64,000 nt of DNA from CAVZTX01 sp963778375 (GCA_963778375.1 CAVZTX010000001.1:186001-250000); one strand, 5' to 3'. Positions 8,313 through 17,352 are shown, counted from the stretch's first letter. Program-made: numbers and translations. The notes: generated by a model from the letters alone, not told the origin.

Positions 8313-8902
8313 GTGATACATCGGATATATTATCAGCAATGATACCGGTAATCGATGCGTTCGAGGAACTTGGCGTTGCTTACTACATTGGAGGATCGGT
8401 TGCCAGTTTAGCTCATGGAATGTATCGGACAACGGCAGATGTAGACCTTGTGGCTGACTTACATCTAGAACATGCTCGACCTCTTAAAAGGCTACTGCAA
8501 GACACATATTATATCGATGAAGATATGATTCGAGATGCTATTAGACATCGCTCCGAGTTTAATCTCCTTCACCTGGACACAATGTTTAAAGTCGATGTAT
8601 TCATCCCAAAAACTCGCCCTTTCGATCAGGAAGTCCGTCGCAGAGTACAACAAAGCAAGCTGAATATAAGTGAGAATGCCCGTCTTTTCAACATTGAATC
8701 TCCTGAAGATGTGACCCTCAACAAGCTGGAATGGTATAGGATGGGTGGGGAAGTTTCAGATCGGCAATGGAATGACATCCTCGGTGTGCTCAAAGTTCAA
8801 GGTACAAACCTCGATATAGCTTATCTCCAGCGCTGGGCATCTTCGCTCCGTGTCGCCGATCTTTTGGAACGAGCCTTGGTGGATGCGGGGTTGAAAGAGT
8901 AG
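8309..8902 (+). CDS. Nucleotidyltransferase-fold protein (AbiEii/DUF6036-like)
   Basis: 197 residues with a polymerase-beta-like nucleotidyltransferase core at the N terminus: the helix-turn GGSVASLAHGMYRTTADVDLV (residues about 29-49) supplies the GS motif and the DxD metal site (DVD), and a third acidic residue is in the KVDVFIP strand. The remainder (NIESPEDVTLNKLEWYR) is typical of AbiEii-like and aminoglycoside-adenylyltransferase-like proteins of unknown substrate. The GTG start overlaps the preceding small gene. The function could be nucleotidylation of a protein or RNA as part of a toxin-antitoxin pair; that is inference. Confidence 0.75.
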   Translation: MSDTSDILSAMIPVIDAFEELGVAYYIGGSVASLAHGMYRTTADVDLVADLHLEHARPLKRLLQDTYYIDEDMIRDAIRHRSEFNLLHLDTMFKVDVFIPKTRPFDQEVRRRVQQSKLNISENARLFNIESPEDVTLNKLEWYRMGGEVSDRQWNDILGVLKVQGTNLDIAYLQRWASSLRVADLLERALVDAGLKE

Positions 8903-9105
8903 CAGAAGACTACAGTGTGCTCAGATCGTTCTTGATGGAGTTATTAGACGCGTTCATCAATACGAGCACATTAGTAACAAAGTTCACAAAAACAATGTGA
9001 CCCATTTCATAGACCTATTGTGATGTGAAGAGTATACTCCTCAGGAAAGAACTCTACTTCTTTCATACAGTATATTTCTTTTCTGATTGAAAGTGAGGTC
9101 AATCT

Positions 9106-10206
9106 ATGCATTTCTCTTCGGTTGCTCGTAAAAGCTTCATACTGACACTTCTTACACTCGTCATGCTCATCGGCGTATTTGTCGTAGGAGGTATACGTCA
9201 GCAAGCTGCTCATGCTGTTAGTGCAAACGCTTCCAGCGGAAGTACTCTGACCGCCTATGTTGGTTCAGTGGATGGTAATCTGTACGCGCTCAATACCAGT
9301 ACAGGTGGAGTGCGCTGGCGCTTCACGACGAACAATGCTATCTATCACGGACCAACCGTTGCCAATGGAACGGTCTACTTTGGCTCGGACAATGGCGACG
9401 TCTATGCTGTCAATGCGAGTACGGGAACACTTCGCTGGCGCTACGCCACAACGGGCGGTGTTGAGTCGACTCCAGTGATAGCGAATGGGGTACTTTACAT
9501 TGGTATAGGTAACGGCTACTTCTACGCACTCAACGCCAGTACCGGGGCGGTGATCTGGTCATACCTCACCCAGGGAGGTGTCATCACAGATCCAGCAGTG
9601 GCCAATGGCACTGTTTACTTCACCTCAGCCGATAAGCACTTGTATGCCCTCAATGCCAGTACGGGGGCTTTCGATTGGAGCGTCGGCGGTGACTTCTACG
9701 ATGTGTCACCCACGGTAGCGAACAACATCGTTTACATTGGCTCTAGAACAGGCTATATCAATGCCTTCAACAGGAGCACCGGAGCCATAGTGTGGCGTTA
9801 TAAGGCGGGATGCGGTGTTCAGTCAACACCCGCTGTTGCCAACGGAACTGTCTATGTCAGTTCTTGCGATAACAACCTCTATGCCCTCAATGCGAATACC
9901 GGCGCTCTCGTCTGGAGCGTGGTTGGCAATTTCCAATATGCCTCGGCACTTGTGGTGAACAACATCCTCTACATTGGCTCAACGAACGGCTATGTCAATG
10001 CCCTCAATGCGAGTACCGGAGTAGTGGTATGGCGATATCAGACAGGACATAACACCACCTTCACGTTTAACACAGTTCCGACCGTTGTCAATGGAGTTCT
10101 CTATATAAGTGTAGGTAGTAGCTACATCTATGCCTTCAATGCCTCCAACGGCAATGTCGATTGGAATCACGCGATACAAATCCCCACTTCCCCAGCCGTG
10201 GCATAA
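9106..10206 (+). CDS. Secreted PQQ-like beta-propeller protein
   Basis: 366 residues with a signal peptide (basic start, hydrophobic run TLLTLVMLIGVFVVGGI, likely cleavage after AAHA near residue 37). The rest is made of about eight copies of a 38-40 residue unit with the pattern VYxGSxDGxLYALNAxTGxxxW, the outer-strand motif of PQQ/BamB-like beta-propellers. Motifs required for PQQ-dependent dehydrogenases (metal ligands, vicinal Cys) are absent, so it is more likely a scaffold or binding protein on the cell surface. The start has GTGAGG upstream. It stands alone between two small operons. Confidence 0.85.
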   Translation: MHFSSVARKSFILTLLTLVMLIGVFVVGGIRQQAAHAVSANASSGSTLTAYVGSVDGNLYALNTSTGGVRWRFTTNNAIYHGPTVANGTVYFGSDNGDVYAVNASTGTLRWRYATTGGVESTPVIANGVLYIGIGNGYFYALNASTGAVIWSYLTQGGVITDPAVANGTVYFTSADKHLYALNASTGAFDWSVGGDFYDVSPTVANNIVYIGSRTGYINAFNRSTGAIVWRYKAGCGVQSTPAVANGTVYVSSCDNNLYALNANTGALVWSVVGNFQYASALVVNNILYIGSTNGYVNALNASTGVVVWRYQTGHNTTFTFNTVPTVVNGVLYISVGSSYIYAFNASNGNVDWNHAIQIPTSPAVA

Positions 10207-10269
10207 AGGAGTAGTCCTATCGAGCATCAAGCGCTTGATGCAAAAAATAATGCGGTACGTAAAACTGTA

Positions 10270-10379
10270 TGGCACTCCATCCTTTAAGATGAAAGCAGAC
10301 AATAGCATAAGTTCTTTCAGGAGGAAGAGCTTAGAGGATTGACAACTTTTCGACCAAATCACCCTAAAGGATGGAATGC
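10270..10379. repeat. Inverted-repeat-bounded segment upstream of vapBC
   Basis: GGCACTCCATCCTTTA (10270-10285) is repeated in inverse orientation at 10364-10379 with one mismatch, and the similarity runs a few bases further inward. The enclosed 78 bp has no coding potential. The ends and size suit a small non-autonomous element, but no second copy is seen in this window. Confidence 0.45.
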
Positions 10380-10418
10380 CTGGAAGTGCTCATCCTAGCT
10401 TTTAATCATGCTAACTGG

Positions 10419-10424
10419 TATAAT
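10419..10424 (+). promoter_or_regulatory. Extended -10 of the vapBC-like operon
   Basis: TGGTATAAT is an extended -10 hexamer 28 bp before the antitoxin ATG; no good -35 is visible. Confidence 0.55.
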
Positions 10425-10451
10425 AAAGGTATTCAAAGGAGGCAAGCAATT

Positions 10452-10739
10452 ATGAGCAGCGAACCACAACATATATCATTTGATGAGTTTGTTTCAAATA
10501 CCCGTGAAATCCTCAGAGAAATCGAGAAGCGGGGAGAGAGTATACTTATCGAAAATGGAGAACATTTTTTTGCGCTGACTCCAAAGAAGGCAAAGAATCA
10601 CAACAGGGAGCCTCATCTTTCACGCTCTGACGGCCTTTTTGAAATCATCGGGATTGGTGAGTCAGAGGAGCCAACCGACATTTCACTGCATAAGCATGAT
10701 TATATCGCTCAGGCCACCTTGAACCACACACAAAAATGA
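10452..10739 (+). CDS. Antitoxin of a VapBC-like pair
   Basis: 95 residues from the ATG at 10452, chosen for AAAGGAGG 10 bp upstream. The N-terminal half (HISFDEFVSNTREILREIEKRG, then SILIENGEHFFALTP) follows the Phd/YefM-type antitoxin layout, in which a short beta-alpha DNA-binding domain leads into a flexible toxin-wrapping tail. The stop overlaps the toxin ATG by four bases. Such antitoxins usually repress their own operon. Family assignment is by pattern and position, so moderate. Confidence 0.7.
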   Translation: MSSEPQHISFDEFVSNTREILREIEKRGESILIENGEHFFALTPKKAKNHNREPHLSRSDGLFEIIGIGESEEPTDISLHKHDYIAQATLNHTQK

Positions 10740-11143
10740 ACCGAGTTTTTATTGACACCTCATTCTTTTTCCCTCTCGTAAATGGTAAGGATGCTCATCA
10801 TGCCCAGGCACGGTCTCTATTCGAGCGGCTTACAAACGAAGAGACAGAGTACGTTACTTCAAATTTTGTTCTTGCAGAGGCGCATGCCCTTATCCTTAAT
10901 CGCATAGGCAGAAACCCTGCGGCTCAGTTCATCGAGGCGATTAAATTCAGAAGCGTTACAAATATCATCCGTGTCACTCCTATAGATGAGAGCCGAGCGG
11001 AGGAGATTATTTTCAAGTACACGGACAAAGATTTCTCCTACGTTGATGCTACAAGTTTTGCCATTATGGAGAGGCTTGAGATTACACAATGCCTTACCTA
11101 CGACCATCATTTTGTGCAATACGGTTTTATCCCTGTTACCTAA
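10736..11143 (+). CDS. PIN-domain ribonuclease toxin (VapC-like)
   Basis: 135 residues with the complete PIN acidic set: D7 in FIDTSFF, E in VLAEAH near residue 43, D in FSYVDATS near 101, and D in LTYDHHF near 119. These residues bind Mg2+/Mn2+ for RNA cleavage in VapC toxins. It is translationally coupled (ATGA) to the preceding antitoxin. The gene is convergent with the nuo operon, separated by a strong hairpin at 11302-11336. Confidence 0.88.
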   Translation: MNRVFIDTSFFFPLVNGKDAHHAQARSLFERLTNEETEYVTSNFVLAEAHALILNRIGRNPAAQFIEAIKFRSVTNIIRVTPIDESRAEEIIFKYTDKDFSYVDATSFAIMERLEITQCLTYDHHFVQYGFIPVT

Positions 11144-11301
11144 CAAAGACTCTGTTGGCTTTCTTGAGCGCAAAGAATATTCTCAGTAAGCAAGAGGTTT
11201 ATAGAGATGATTTATTACCACATTGGGATAGCTAGCAGGCAAACAGAATTACTTAGCAAAAGGCCATAGAACTAGCAATAGTGGGCATCCAACGAATAAT
11301 A

Positions 11302-11336
11302 TGATACCGTTGGCGAAGCATTCGCCAACGGTATCA
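11302..11336. terminator. Perfect 16-bp hairpin ending the nuo operon
   Basis: Arms 11302-11317 and 11321-11336 (TGATACCGTTGGCGAA) are exact inverted copies with a 3-nt loop. On the minus strand the stem lies just past nuoN and is convergent with the toxin gene. Only a weak AT-rich tail follows. Confidence 0.65.
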
Positions 11337-11348
11337 ACACAAATAAGC

Positions 11349-12833
11349 CTACTTCCCAGCAAGAAACGCTAGCAAACTATTCGCCGCCGGATTTGCCAAC
11401 GCCAGGATTACTTGTGACACGAAGGTGATCACAATCACGGCGGCGGTTGTCAGAGCGATCGAGGTGGCAAGGCCAATGGGGGTTGTGAGGTGGTCTTCCT
11501 TGAGGGGGGCGTCGAAGTACATGGCTTTGACGATGCGGCCGTAGTAGACAAGGGAGACGACGGTATTGAGTAGGGCGATGATTACGAGCCAGGAGAGTCC
11601 CTCGCCCCAGGCGGCAGTGAAGATGAAGACTTTGCCTATAAAGCCCGCCATTGGTGGAATACCGCCTAATGAGAGGAGACAGAGAGCGGTTCCTGCACTG
11701 AGCAGGGGGGCGCGTTTCGCCAGACCACGGAAATCGTCGATGCGCTCACCGCCGGTTGCGTTTGCAAGGGCGATGATGCCAGAGAAGGCTCCCAGGTTGG
11801 TCAGGACGTAGATAAGGATGTAGAAGAGCGCTGAAGCATTACCATCGGCGGATTTGCTGGAGAGGCTGGCAACGAAACCTACGAGGATGTAGCCCGCTTG
11901 CGCGATGCTAGAGTAGGCCATCATGCGCTTGACGTTTGTCTGCACAGCCGCCACGAGGTTCCCATATGTCATAGTGAGGGCGGCAACAATTGAGACAACG
12001 ATCACTAGCGAAGTCAGGTTGACTTGACCAAGACCACCATCGATGAAGACACGAATAAGCGCGGCAAAGCCCGCCGCTTTGGAGCCAACCGAGAAGAAGG
12101 CGGTGGCAGGAGTAGGCGCTCCTTCATAGATGTCCGGTGCCCACATGTGGAAGGGTACTGCCGAGATTTTGAAACCAAAGCCCGCAAGGATCAATACGTC
12201 AGCCACCAGTACCATCAAATTGCCATTCTGGAAGCCCGTTTTGAAGGTATTGGCAATACCCATCAGGTCTGTAGTGCCCGTGAGGCCATAAAGCAGAGCA
12301 AAGCCATAGAGCAGGATGGCCGAGGACATAGCGCCAAGCAGTACATATTTGACCGCCGCCTCTGCTGAACGTTCGCTGGTGCGAATAAGGCCTGCCATCA
12401 CATAGAGCGGGATGCTGGTAAGCTCGAGCGAGATGTAGATCGAAATAAGCTCACCTGTACTCGCCATGAACATCATGCCCACTACGGAGAAAAGCATGAG
12501 TGTGTAGAACTCTCCATCGGCCTTGACATATTTGCCGACATAGCTGTAGGAGGCTATCAGCATAACAGCAGCAATGACCAGAAAGATGATTTCGAAGAAG
12601 ACGGCATAGGGATCAATCACCAGCATATTGAAGAATGCATGATGAGGCAAGGAGAAATCGAGCGAGAGGGCTAGCGATATGGCAAGGCCTAGCGGAATGA
12701 TCAGGCCGACAAGCGCAACCGTAATCGTGACAATGCGCCGCTTCGTAAAGAGGTCAACCACCATTACCACTAGAGCGAGTATTGAGAGGCTCAATTCTGG
12801 CGAGAGCAGGTAGAGATCGGATAGATGAAACAT
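11349..12833 (-). CDS. nuoN: NADH-quinone oxidoreductase subunit N
   Basis: 494 residues, about 14 membrane spans, one of the three antiporter-like subunits of complex I. The proton-translocation core is recognisable (ISLELTSIPLYVMAG, KISAVPFHMWAPDIYEGAP near residue 220, and MMAYSSIAQAGYILVG). It is the last gene of nuoJKLMN. GGAGGAAAAAGTA precedes the ATG, which overlaps by one base the stop of a 28-codon leader frame that resembles a duplicated nuoN start. Confidence 0.95.
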   Translation of the reverse strand: MFHLSDLYLLSPELSLSILALVVMVVDLFTKRRIVTITVALVGLIIPLGLAISLALSLDFSLPHHAFFNMLVIDPYAVFFEIIFLVIAAVMLIASYSYVGKYVKADGEFYTLMLFSVVGMMFMASTGELISIYISLELTSIPLYVMAGLIRTSERSAEAAVKYVLLGAMSSAILLYGFALLYGLTGTTDLMGIANTFKTGFQNGNLMVLVADVLILAGFGFKISAVPFHMWAPDIYEGAPTPATAFFSVGSKAAGFAALIRVFIDGGLGQVNLTSLVIVVSIVAALTMTYGNLVAAVQTNVKRMMAYSSIAQAGYILVGFVASLSSKSADGNASALFYILIYVLTNLGAFSGIIALANATGGERIDDFRGLAKRAPLLSAGTALCLLSLGGIPPMAGFIGKVFIFTAAWGEGLSWLVIIALLNTVVSLVYYGRIVKAMYFDAPLKEDHLTTPIGLATSIALTTAAVIVITFVSQVILALANPAANSLLAFLAGK

Positions 12834-12919
12834 TACTTTTTCCTCCCAGCCCCAAGGACGCGATCGATCGGTCCCCTACAATTAGTCGTCAACAGATAGA
12901 GATGAGATAAACGAAACAT
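12833..12919 (-). CDS. 28-residue leader frame, duplicated nuoN start
   Basis: Between nuoM and nuoN a short frame starts at 12919 with its own GGAGGAAAG site and reads MFRLSHLYLLTTN..., closely resembling the nuoN N terminus MFHLSDLYLL. The similarity extends to the DNA and to the ribosome-binding site. It ends in TAA that overlaps the nuoN ATG (TAATG at 12835-12831). It could be a fossil of a tandem duplication or a coupling leader peptide. Expression is not demonstrated. Confidence 0.5.
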   Translation of the reverse strand: MFRLSHLYLLTTNCRGPIDRVLGAGRKK

Positions 12920-12934
12920 CACTTTCCTCCTGCC

Positions 12935-14515
12935 TCAAGGTATTCCGGCAATACTGGCCCCGTGCATTATAGCGGTCAGGCTGGGGGTAATTACATTGAC
13001 CAGAACTGCAGGATAGATGCCAACGAAGACAATGAATACCGCCAGTACAAAAAGTGGTATGGCTTCGCGCCAGTTGGCATCAGGCAACCAGTTCCAACGA
13101 ATATTAAACGGCCCATAGAAGACGCGTTTGAGCATCCAGAGCAGGTAGGCACAGGTGAGGATCATGGTGAAGACGGAGATCACCGTGATCACCGGCCAGA
13201 CCTGATAGCTGCTCGTGAATGTCATGTACTCCGCGACGAATCCTACCAGTCCAGGCAGTCCAAGCGATGCCAGACCCGCGAAGGTAAAGAGCGTCGCCAG
13301 TAGAGGCATCTTTCTAGCAACGCCTCCAAAGACGGCAATTTCACGCGTATGCGCATGATCGTAGATTACGCCGACGCAGAAGAACAGCATGCCGGTGATC
13401 AGACCATGACTGAACATCTGGACTGTTGCACCTGTGAGAGCAGCGGCACGGAAAGCAGGGTCTCCGATACCGGCTGCTGCGGCTACGCCCAGCAGGATGA
13501 CACCCATGTGACTCACGCTAGAGTAGGCGATAAGCTTCTTCATGTCCGTTTGTACCAGGCAGATGCCCGCGCCGTAGATGATGTTAATGACCGCAATCAC
13601 TGCCATCCAGCCGGAGAATTGGTGTACGCCCAGCGGCAGGAGGGTGAAGCAAATGCGAATCAACCCATACGCTCCCATCTTCAGCAGGATGCCCGCCAGG
13701 ATCACGCTGACTTCAGTTGGGGCATCCGTATGCGCATCAGGCAGCCAGGTATGGAAGGGGAACATGGGAATTTTGATGGCAAAGGCCAGGAAGATCATCA
13801 GGAAGGTGAGCAGTTGCAGGCTCATTGTTATGCCGAACAGGGGAATTTGCACACTTCCACTCAAGAAATGCATCGAGAAATATTGCATGCTTGCCGTAGT
13901 GGCGCCCATCTTGAAGTAGAGCAGCAGGATGCCCGCCAACATGAAAATACTACCGAAGAAGGTATAGAGCAGGAATTTCCAGGCCGAGTAGATGCGGCCA
14001 GGCATACCATGCTTGATGGCTTCATTGCCCCAAATGCCGATCAAGAGGAACATTGGGGCGAGTTCGACTTCCCAGAACAGGAAGAAGAGCAGCAGATCGA
14101 GCGATAGAAACACGCCCATCACACCGGTTTCCAGAAGCATCATCAAAGCCATATATTCTTTGACACGGGTCTTTTCCCAGCCGCCGATGACTGCCAGCAT
14201 GGTCAGTAAGGCATTGAGAATGACCATCGGTAGACTCAAGCCATCGACACCAACGAAGTAGTCGATCTTGAAATGGACGGTACCAGCCTTGAAGTCAATC
14301 CATGACAGGTGAATAGAGTCGGGCAGATTATTCAGATCACCGAAGTGGTAGCCATTGGCAGCGATACGGAAAAAAATTGCCATAGAGAGCACGAAGGTGG
14401 CTGCGGTAAATAGCAGAGCCATCCAGCGAGCTATGCGTACAGGTGCAGCCATGACTACCAGTGCACCGATTAGCGGCAGGAGGAGGATCCAGGTGAGATC
14501 ACTTGCAAATATCAT
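12935..14515 (-). CDS. nuoM: NADH-quinone oxidoreductase subunit M
   Basis: 526 residues, about 14 membrane spans, antiporter-like complex I subunit. Conserved features are FFLFWEVELAPMFLLIG near residue 145 with the essential Glu, KIPMFPFHTWLPDAHTDAPTE near 252, and LIAYSSVSHMGVILLG. A TGAGGATAACGTT ribosome-binding site precedes the ATG. It lies 43 bp after nuoL. The stop is 15 bp before the short leader frame. Confidence 0.95.
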   Translation of the reverse strand: MIFASDLTWILLLPLIGALVVMAAPVRIARWMALLFTAATFVLSMAIFFRIAANGYHFGDLNNLPDSIHLSWIDFKAGTVHFKIDYFVGVDGLSLPMVILNALLTMLAVIGGWEKTRVKEYMALMMLLETGVMGVFLSLDLLLFFLFWEVELAPMFLLIGIWGNEAIKHGMPGRIYSAWKFLLYTFFGSIFMLAGILLLYFKMGATTASMQYFSMHFLSGSVQIPLFGITMSLQLLTFLMIFLAFAIKIPMFPFHTWLPDAHTDAPTEVSVILAGILLKMGAYGLIRICFTLLPLGVHQFSGWMAVIAVINIIYGAGICLVQTDMKKLIAYSSVSHMGVILLGVAAAAGIGDPAFRAAALTGATVQMFSHGLITGMLFFCVGVIYDHAHTREIAVFGGVARKMPLLATLFTFAGLASLGLPGLVGFVAEYMTFTSSYQVWPVITVISVFTMILTCAYLLWMLKRVFYGPFNIRWNWLPDANWREAIPLFVLAVFIVFVGIYPAVLVNVITPSLTAIMHGASIAGIP

Positions 14516-14558
14516 AACGTTATCCTCACAAGGGCACGATAATGATTTGGCCCATATA

Positions 14559-16841
14559 TTATTTCACGAAGGTGAACAGTACAAAGACCAGGACGGCCAG
14601 CACAGCCACACCGCCAAAGAATCCGACCATGTAAGATTGCACTTTGCCTGTTTCCACGTGGCGCAGGTCACGGCCCAGGAATGTCACTGCTCTTGGGACG
14701 CCGTTGACTATCCCATCCACGACGTAGGCATCGAAGGCCTGCTCAATATGTGAGAGGCCAAGTACACCATAGCGAATCAGCAGGTTGTAGAGATCATCCA
14801 CATAGTATTTGCGCAGCAGGATCCGATGCGTCACACGCAGGAATGCATTTCGCTCTACAAAGTCATGAATGGTTGCCAGGTCCACGCGGGCATATAAGGC
14901 GTAGGCCCAGATCAAACCTGCCAGCGAGACAGCTACGCCTACCCAGGTCTTCCAGTCGCCAAAGATTGCGCCGAAGGTCAGGTTGGGTGCGCCGGGCTGC
15001 AGGTAGCTGAAGAAGCCAAACCAGTAGCCAGCCACAATCGATGCAATCGCCAACAGGATCAGCGGAATGGTAATCGTCAATGGTGATTCGTGTGGATTGC
15101 CTTCCCCGCGATATGGACCGCCCCATAGTCCACCCCACGAGCCCCCTTTGCCTCCAAAGGCCAGAATAAAGGCACGCAGCATATAGAAGGCCGTCAGCCC
15201 AGCCGTGAAAAGTGTAATTGCCCATATCGCGTAATCACCGTGATCCCAGGCAAGCCCGATAATCGTCTCCTTGCTATAGAAGCCTGCGAAGAATGGAAAG
15301 CCTGAGATCGACAAGGTAGCAATCAGCCAGGTGATGGCGGTGATGGGCATCTTCGGGCCAAGTCCTCCCATCAGGCGCATATCCTGCACCTCTCTATGCA
15401 TAGCATGATGCAGCCCATGCAGTACGCTACCAGCGCCCAGGAAGAGCAGGGCTTTAAAGAAGGCATGAGTGAAGAGGTGGAACATGCCAGGGCCAGGGCC
15501 ATACTCGGTGCCAGCGACACCAAGACCTACAAACATATAGCCTAGCTGGCTAATCGTCGAGAAGGCCAGCACGCGCTTGAAGTCGGTCTGCGCGAGCGCG
15601 ATACTTGCGGCAAAAAGGGCAGTGATAGCACCAACCCAGGCAACCACTCCGAATGCCGCAGGACCGGCCGCGGCAAAAAGCGGGAAGGTGCGTGCGACCA
15701 TATAAACGCCGGCCGCAACCATGGTGGCCGCATGGATGAGTGCGCTGACCGGGGTGGGACCTTCCATGGCTGGTGGCAACCATACATGCAGCGGTACCTG
15801 TGCCGATTTGCCGATTGCGCCACAGAAGACCAGGATCATAGCTAGCGTCAGTAGTCCCTGATCCATATGCGCAACGCTGTGAGGGCCAGATGCCAGTTGA
15901 CTAAAGTTGAAGGTACCTGTGGCAGCGAAGAGAATCATGATGCCGATGATGAAACCAACATCGCCTATGCGAGTTGTGATAAAGGCTTCAATCGCTGCGC
16001 TAGAGGGTGAGAGACGATCCTCGGTTGGTTTGGCAGCTTTGTTGAACCAGAAGCCAATTAGCAGGTACGAGCTGAGGCCGACCAATTCCCAGCCAACAAA
16101 TATGACCAGAAAGTTATCGGCAAAGACAATGGTCAACATGGAAAAGGTGAAGAGTGAGAGATACGAGTAGAAGCGTGCATAGCCCGCCGAGTCTTCCATG
16201 TAGCCCTGCGAATAGAACTGAACCAGTAGCGAGACGGTTGTAACGACAACCATCATAGCGATGGCAAGAGTATCCACGTGAAATGCGACAGTGTAATTCA
16301 CTCCTCCTACCTGCAACCAGCTATAGTTCGGGAAAGGTAAGGTGATACCTCCAGTTGGTAATGCCGGTGCGAATGGAAGCACACCGGCGGTTGTGAGTAG
16401 CAAGACCCAAGAGTAGAGACAGGCCAGCGCCATAATTCCAATGCCGACGTAGGCGCTGACCCTCGCACCTATAGTAAGGTGCGGAACCTTGGGGTCTGCT
16501 TCCTCTTCCAGGATACGTTCGCCGTCAGGTCCGCGCGATTTAAATAAATGTACATCACCTGGTGCCTCGGACGCCTCTGCTTCAGTATCATATACCTTCG
16601 TAGTATCTACAGCAGCGTGGCCTTCGGCTCCATGCCCATGCTCGGCGGCTACCGATGGAGTAAGCATAGCGTCGTGGCCCTCAGCTCCATGCCCATGTCC
16701 GGCAGCGACTGATTCTAAAGCTGCATCACCTTCTGAACGAGGACGGCTGAGCAGGTCCCACATTCTTGTGCCGAAGACGATGACGACAAATGAGAAGAGT
16801 GGGGCGAGTAAGATCAACCAGGAATTCTGATACAATCCCAT
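14559..16841 (-). CDS. nuoL: NADH-quinone oxidoreductase subunit L with a His-rich insertion
   Basis: 760 residues from the ATG at 16841 (GGAGGAAATACA before it). It is the largest antiporter-like subunit, about 16 spans, with the lateral helix at the C terminus. Core motifs are VGWELVGLSSYLLIGFW, KSAQVPLHVWLPPAMEGPTPV and LAFSTISQLGYMFVGLG. Between the first and second spans is an unusual hydrophilic insertion (residues about 35-120) with two copies of a 19-residue unit holding AA(G/E)HGHGAEGH, then an acidic stretch. Typical NuoL is about 610-660 residues, so this insertion explains most of the excess. Confidence 0.93.
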   Translation of the reverse strand: MGLYQNSWLILLAPLFSFVVIVFGTRMWDLLSRPRSEGDAALESVAAGHGHGAEGHDAMLTPSVAAEHGHGAEGHAAVDTTKVYDTEAEASEAPGDVHLFKSRGPDGERILEEEADPKVPHLTIGARVSAYVGIGIMALACLYSWVLLLTTAGVLPFAPALPTGGITLPFPNYSWLQVGGVNYTVAFHVDTLAIAMMVVVTTVSLLVQFYSQGYMEDSAGYARFYSYLSLFTFSMLTIVFADNFLVIFVGWELVGLSSYLLIGFWFNKAAKPTEDRLSPSSAAIEAFITTRIGDVGFIIGIMILFAATGTFNFSQLASGPHSVAHMDQGLLTLAMILVFCGAIGKSAQVPLHVWLPPAMEGPTPVSALIHAATMVAAGVYMVARTFPLFAAAGPAAFGVVAWVGAITALFAASIALAQTDFKRVLAFSTISQLGYMFVGLGVAGTEYGPGPGMFHLFTHAFFKALLFLGAGSVLHGLHHAMHREVQDMRLMGGLGPKMPITAITWLIATLSISGFPFFAGFYSKETIIGLAWDHGDYAIWAITLFTAGLTAFYMLRAFILAFGGKGGSWGGLWGGPYRGEGNPHESPLTITIPLILLAIASIVAGYWFGFFSYLQPGAPNLTFGAIFGDWKTWVGVAVSLAGLIWAYALYARVDLATIHDFVERNAFLRVTHRILLRKYYVDDLYNLLIRYGVLGLSHIEQAFDAYVVDGIVNGVPRAVTFLGRDLRHVETGKVQSYMVGFFGGVAVLAVLVFVLFTFVK
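16608..16712. repeat. 57-bp tandem repeat coding for the NuoL His-rich segment
   Basis: Two units 57 bp apart, each encoding SVAAxHGHGAEGHxA. Differences between units are mainly at third codon positions, implying selection on the protein. Confidence 0.75.
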
Positions 16842-16907
16842 TGTATTTCCTCCAGGGCGCAATACGTTCCTTGCAGCCTGCTGAGACGAAGTCTAGACAC
16901 TTCCTTT

Positions 16908-16951
16908 CAGACCGACTGAGCGAAGCTAGGACGAAGTTCGTTGTCGGTCTG
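16908..16951. repeat. Dispersed palindromic repeat CTGAGCGAAGCTAG, copy 1
   Basis: CAGACCGAC (16908-16916) pairs with GTCGGTCTG (16943-16951), enclosing TGAGCGAAGCTAG. It lies in the 180-bp gap between nuoK and nuoL. A second copy, with an insertion, is at 60658-60725. Confidence 0.75.
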
Positions 16952-17028
16952 CATAAGAACTATTCGGCAGTGTCGTTGCAGGCTGGCTTTCAATAACCGC
17001 ATCATCGCATCTCTACATTCTGCATCCT

Positions 17029-17349
17029 TTACCATTTCAGCATATCGATTTGAGTAACGTCCACGGTGCTCCGTCTGCGATAGATTGCGATGATCATGGC
17101 AAGGGCTACGGCAGCTTCGGCCGCGGCAACGGTGATGATGAATATAGCAAAGATCTGACCAGTCAAGTAGGTAGAATAAAGTCTGGTCGAGTTAAAAAAT
17201 GAAAAGCCCACCATCGTAATATTCACGGCGTTGAGCATAATTTCGATACCCATCAGTACGGCAATGGCGTTGCGTTTTGCGATTGCGCCATATAAGCCGA
17301 TGCAGAAGAGCACTGCTCCAAGCACGAGAAAATGGTTTAACGTCAGCAT
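17029..17349 (-). CDS. nuoK: NADH-quinone oxidoreductase subunit K
   Basis: 106 residues with three membrane spans, standard length for NuoK. It carries the conserved membrane Glu residues (MGIEIMLNAVNI in helix 2 and AAAEAAVALA in helix 3) needed for proton transfer. It starts three bases after the nuoJ stop, with GGGAGG inside the end of nuoJ. Confidence 0.95.
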   Translation of the reverse strand: MLTLNHFLVLGAVLFCIGLYGAIAKRNAIAVLMGIEIMLNAVNITMVGFSFFNSTRLYSTYLTGQIFAIFIITVAAAEAAVALAMIIAIYRRRSTVDVTQIDMLKW

Positions 17350-17352
17350 GGA

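Noticed and set aside
13349..14107. 252-codon plus-strand frame rich in Glu, Gln and His inside nuoM
   Set aside because: Antisense shadow of a membrane-protein gene: hydrophobic codons on one strand read as polar ones on the other.
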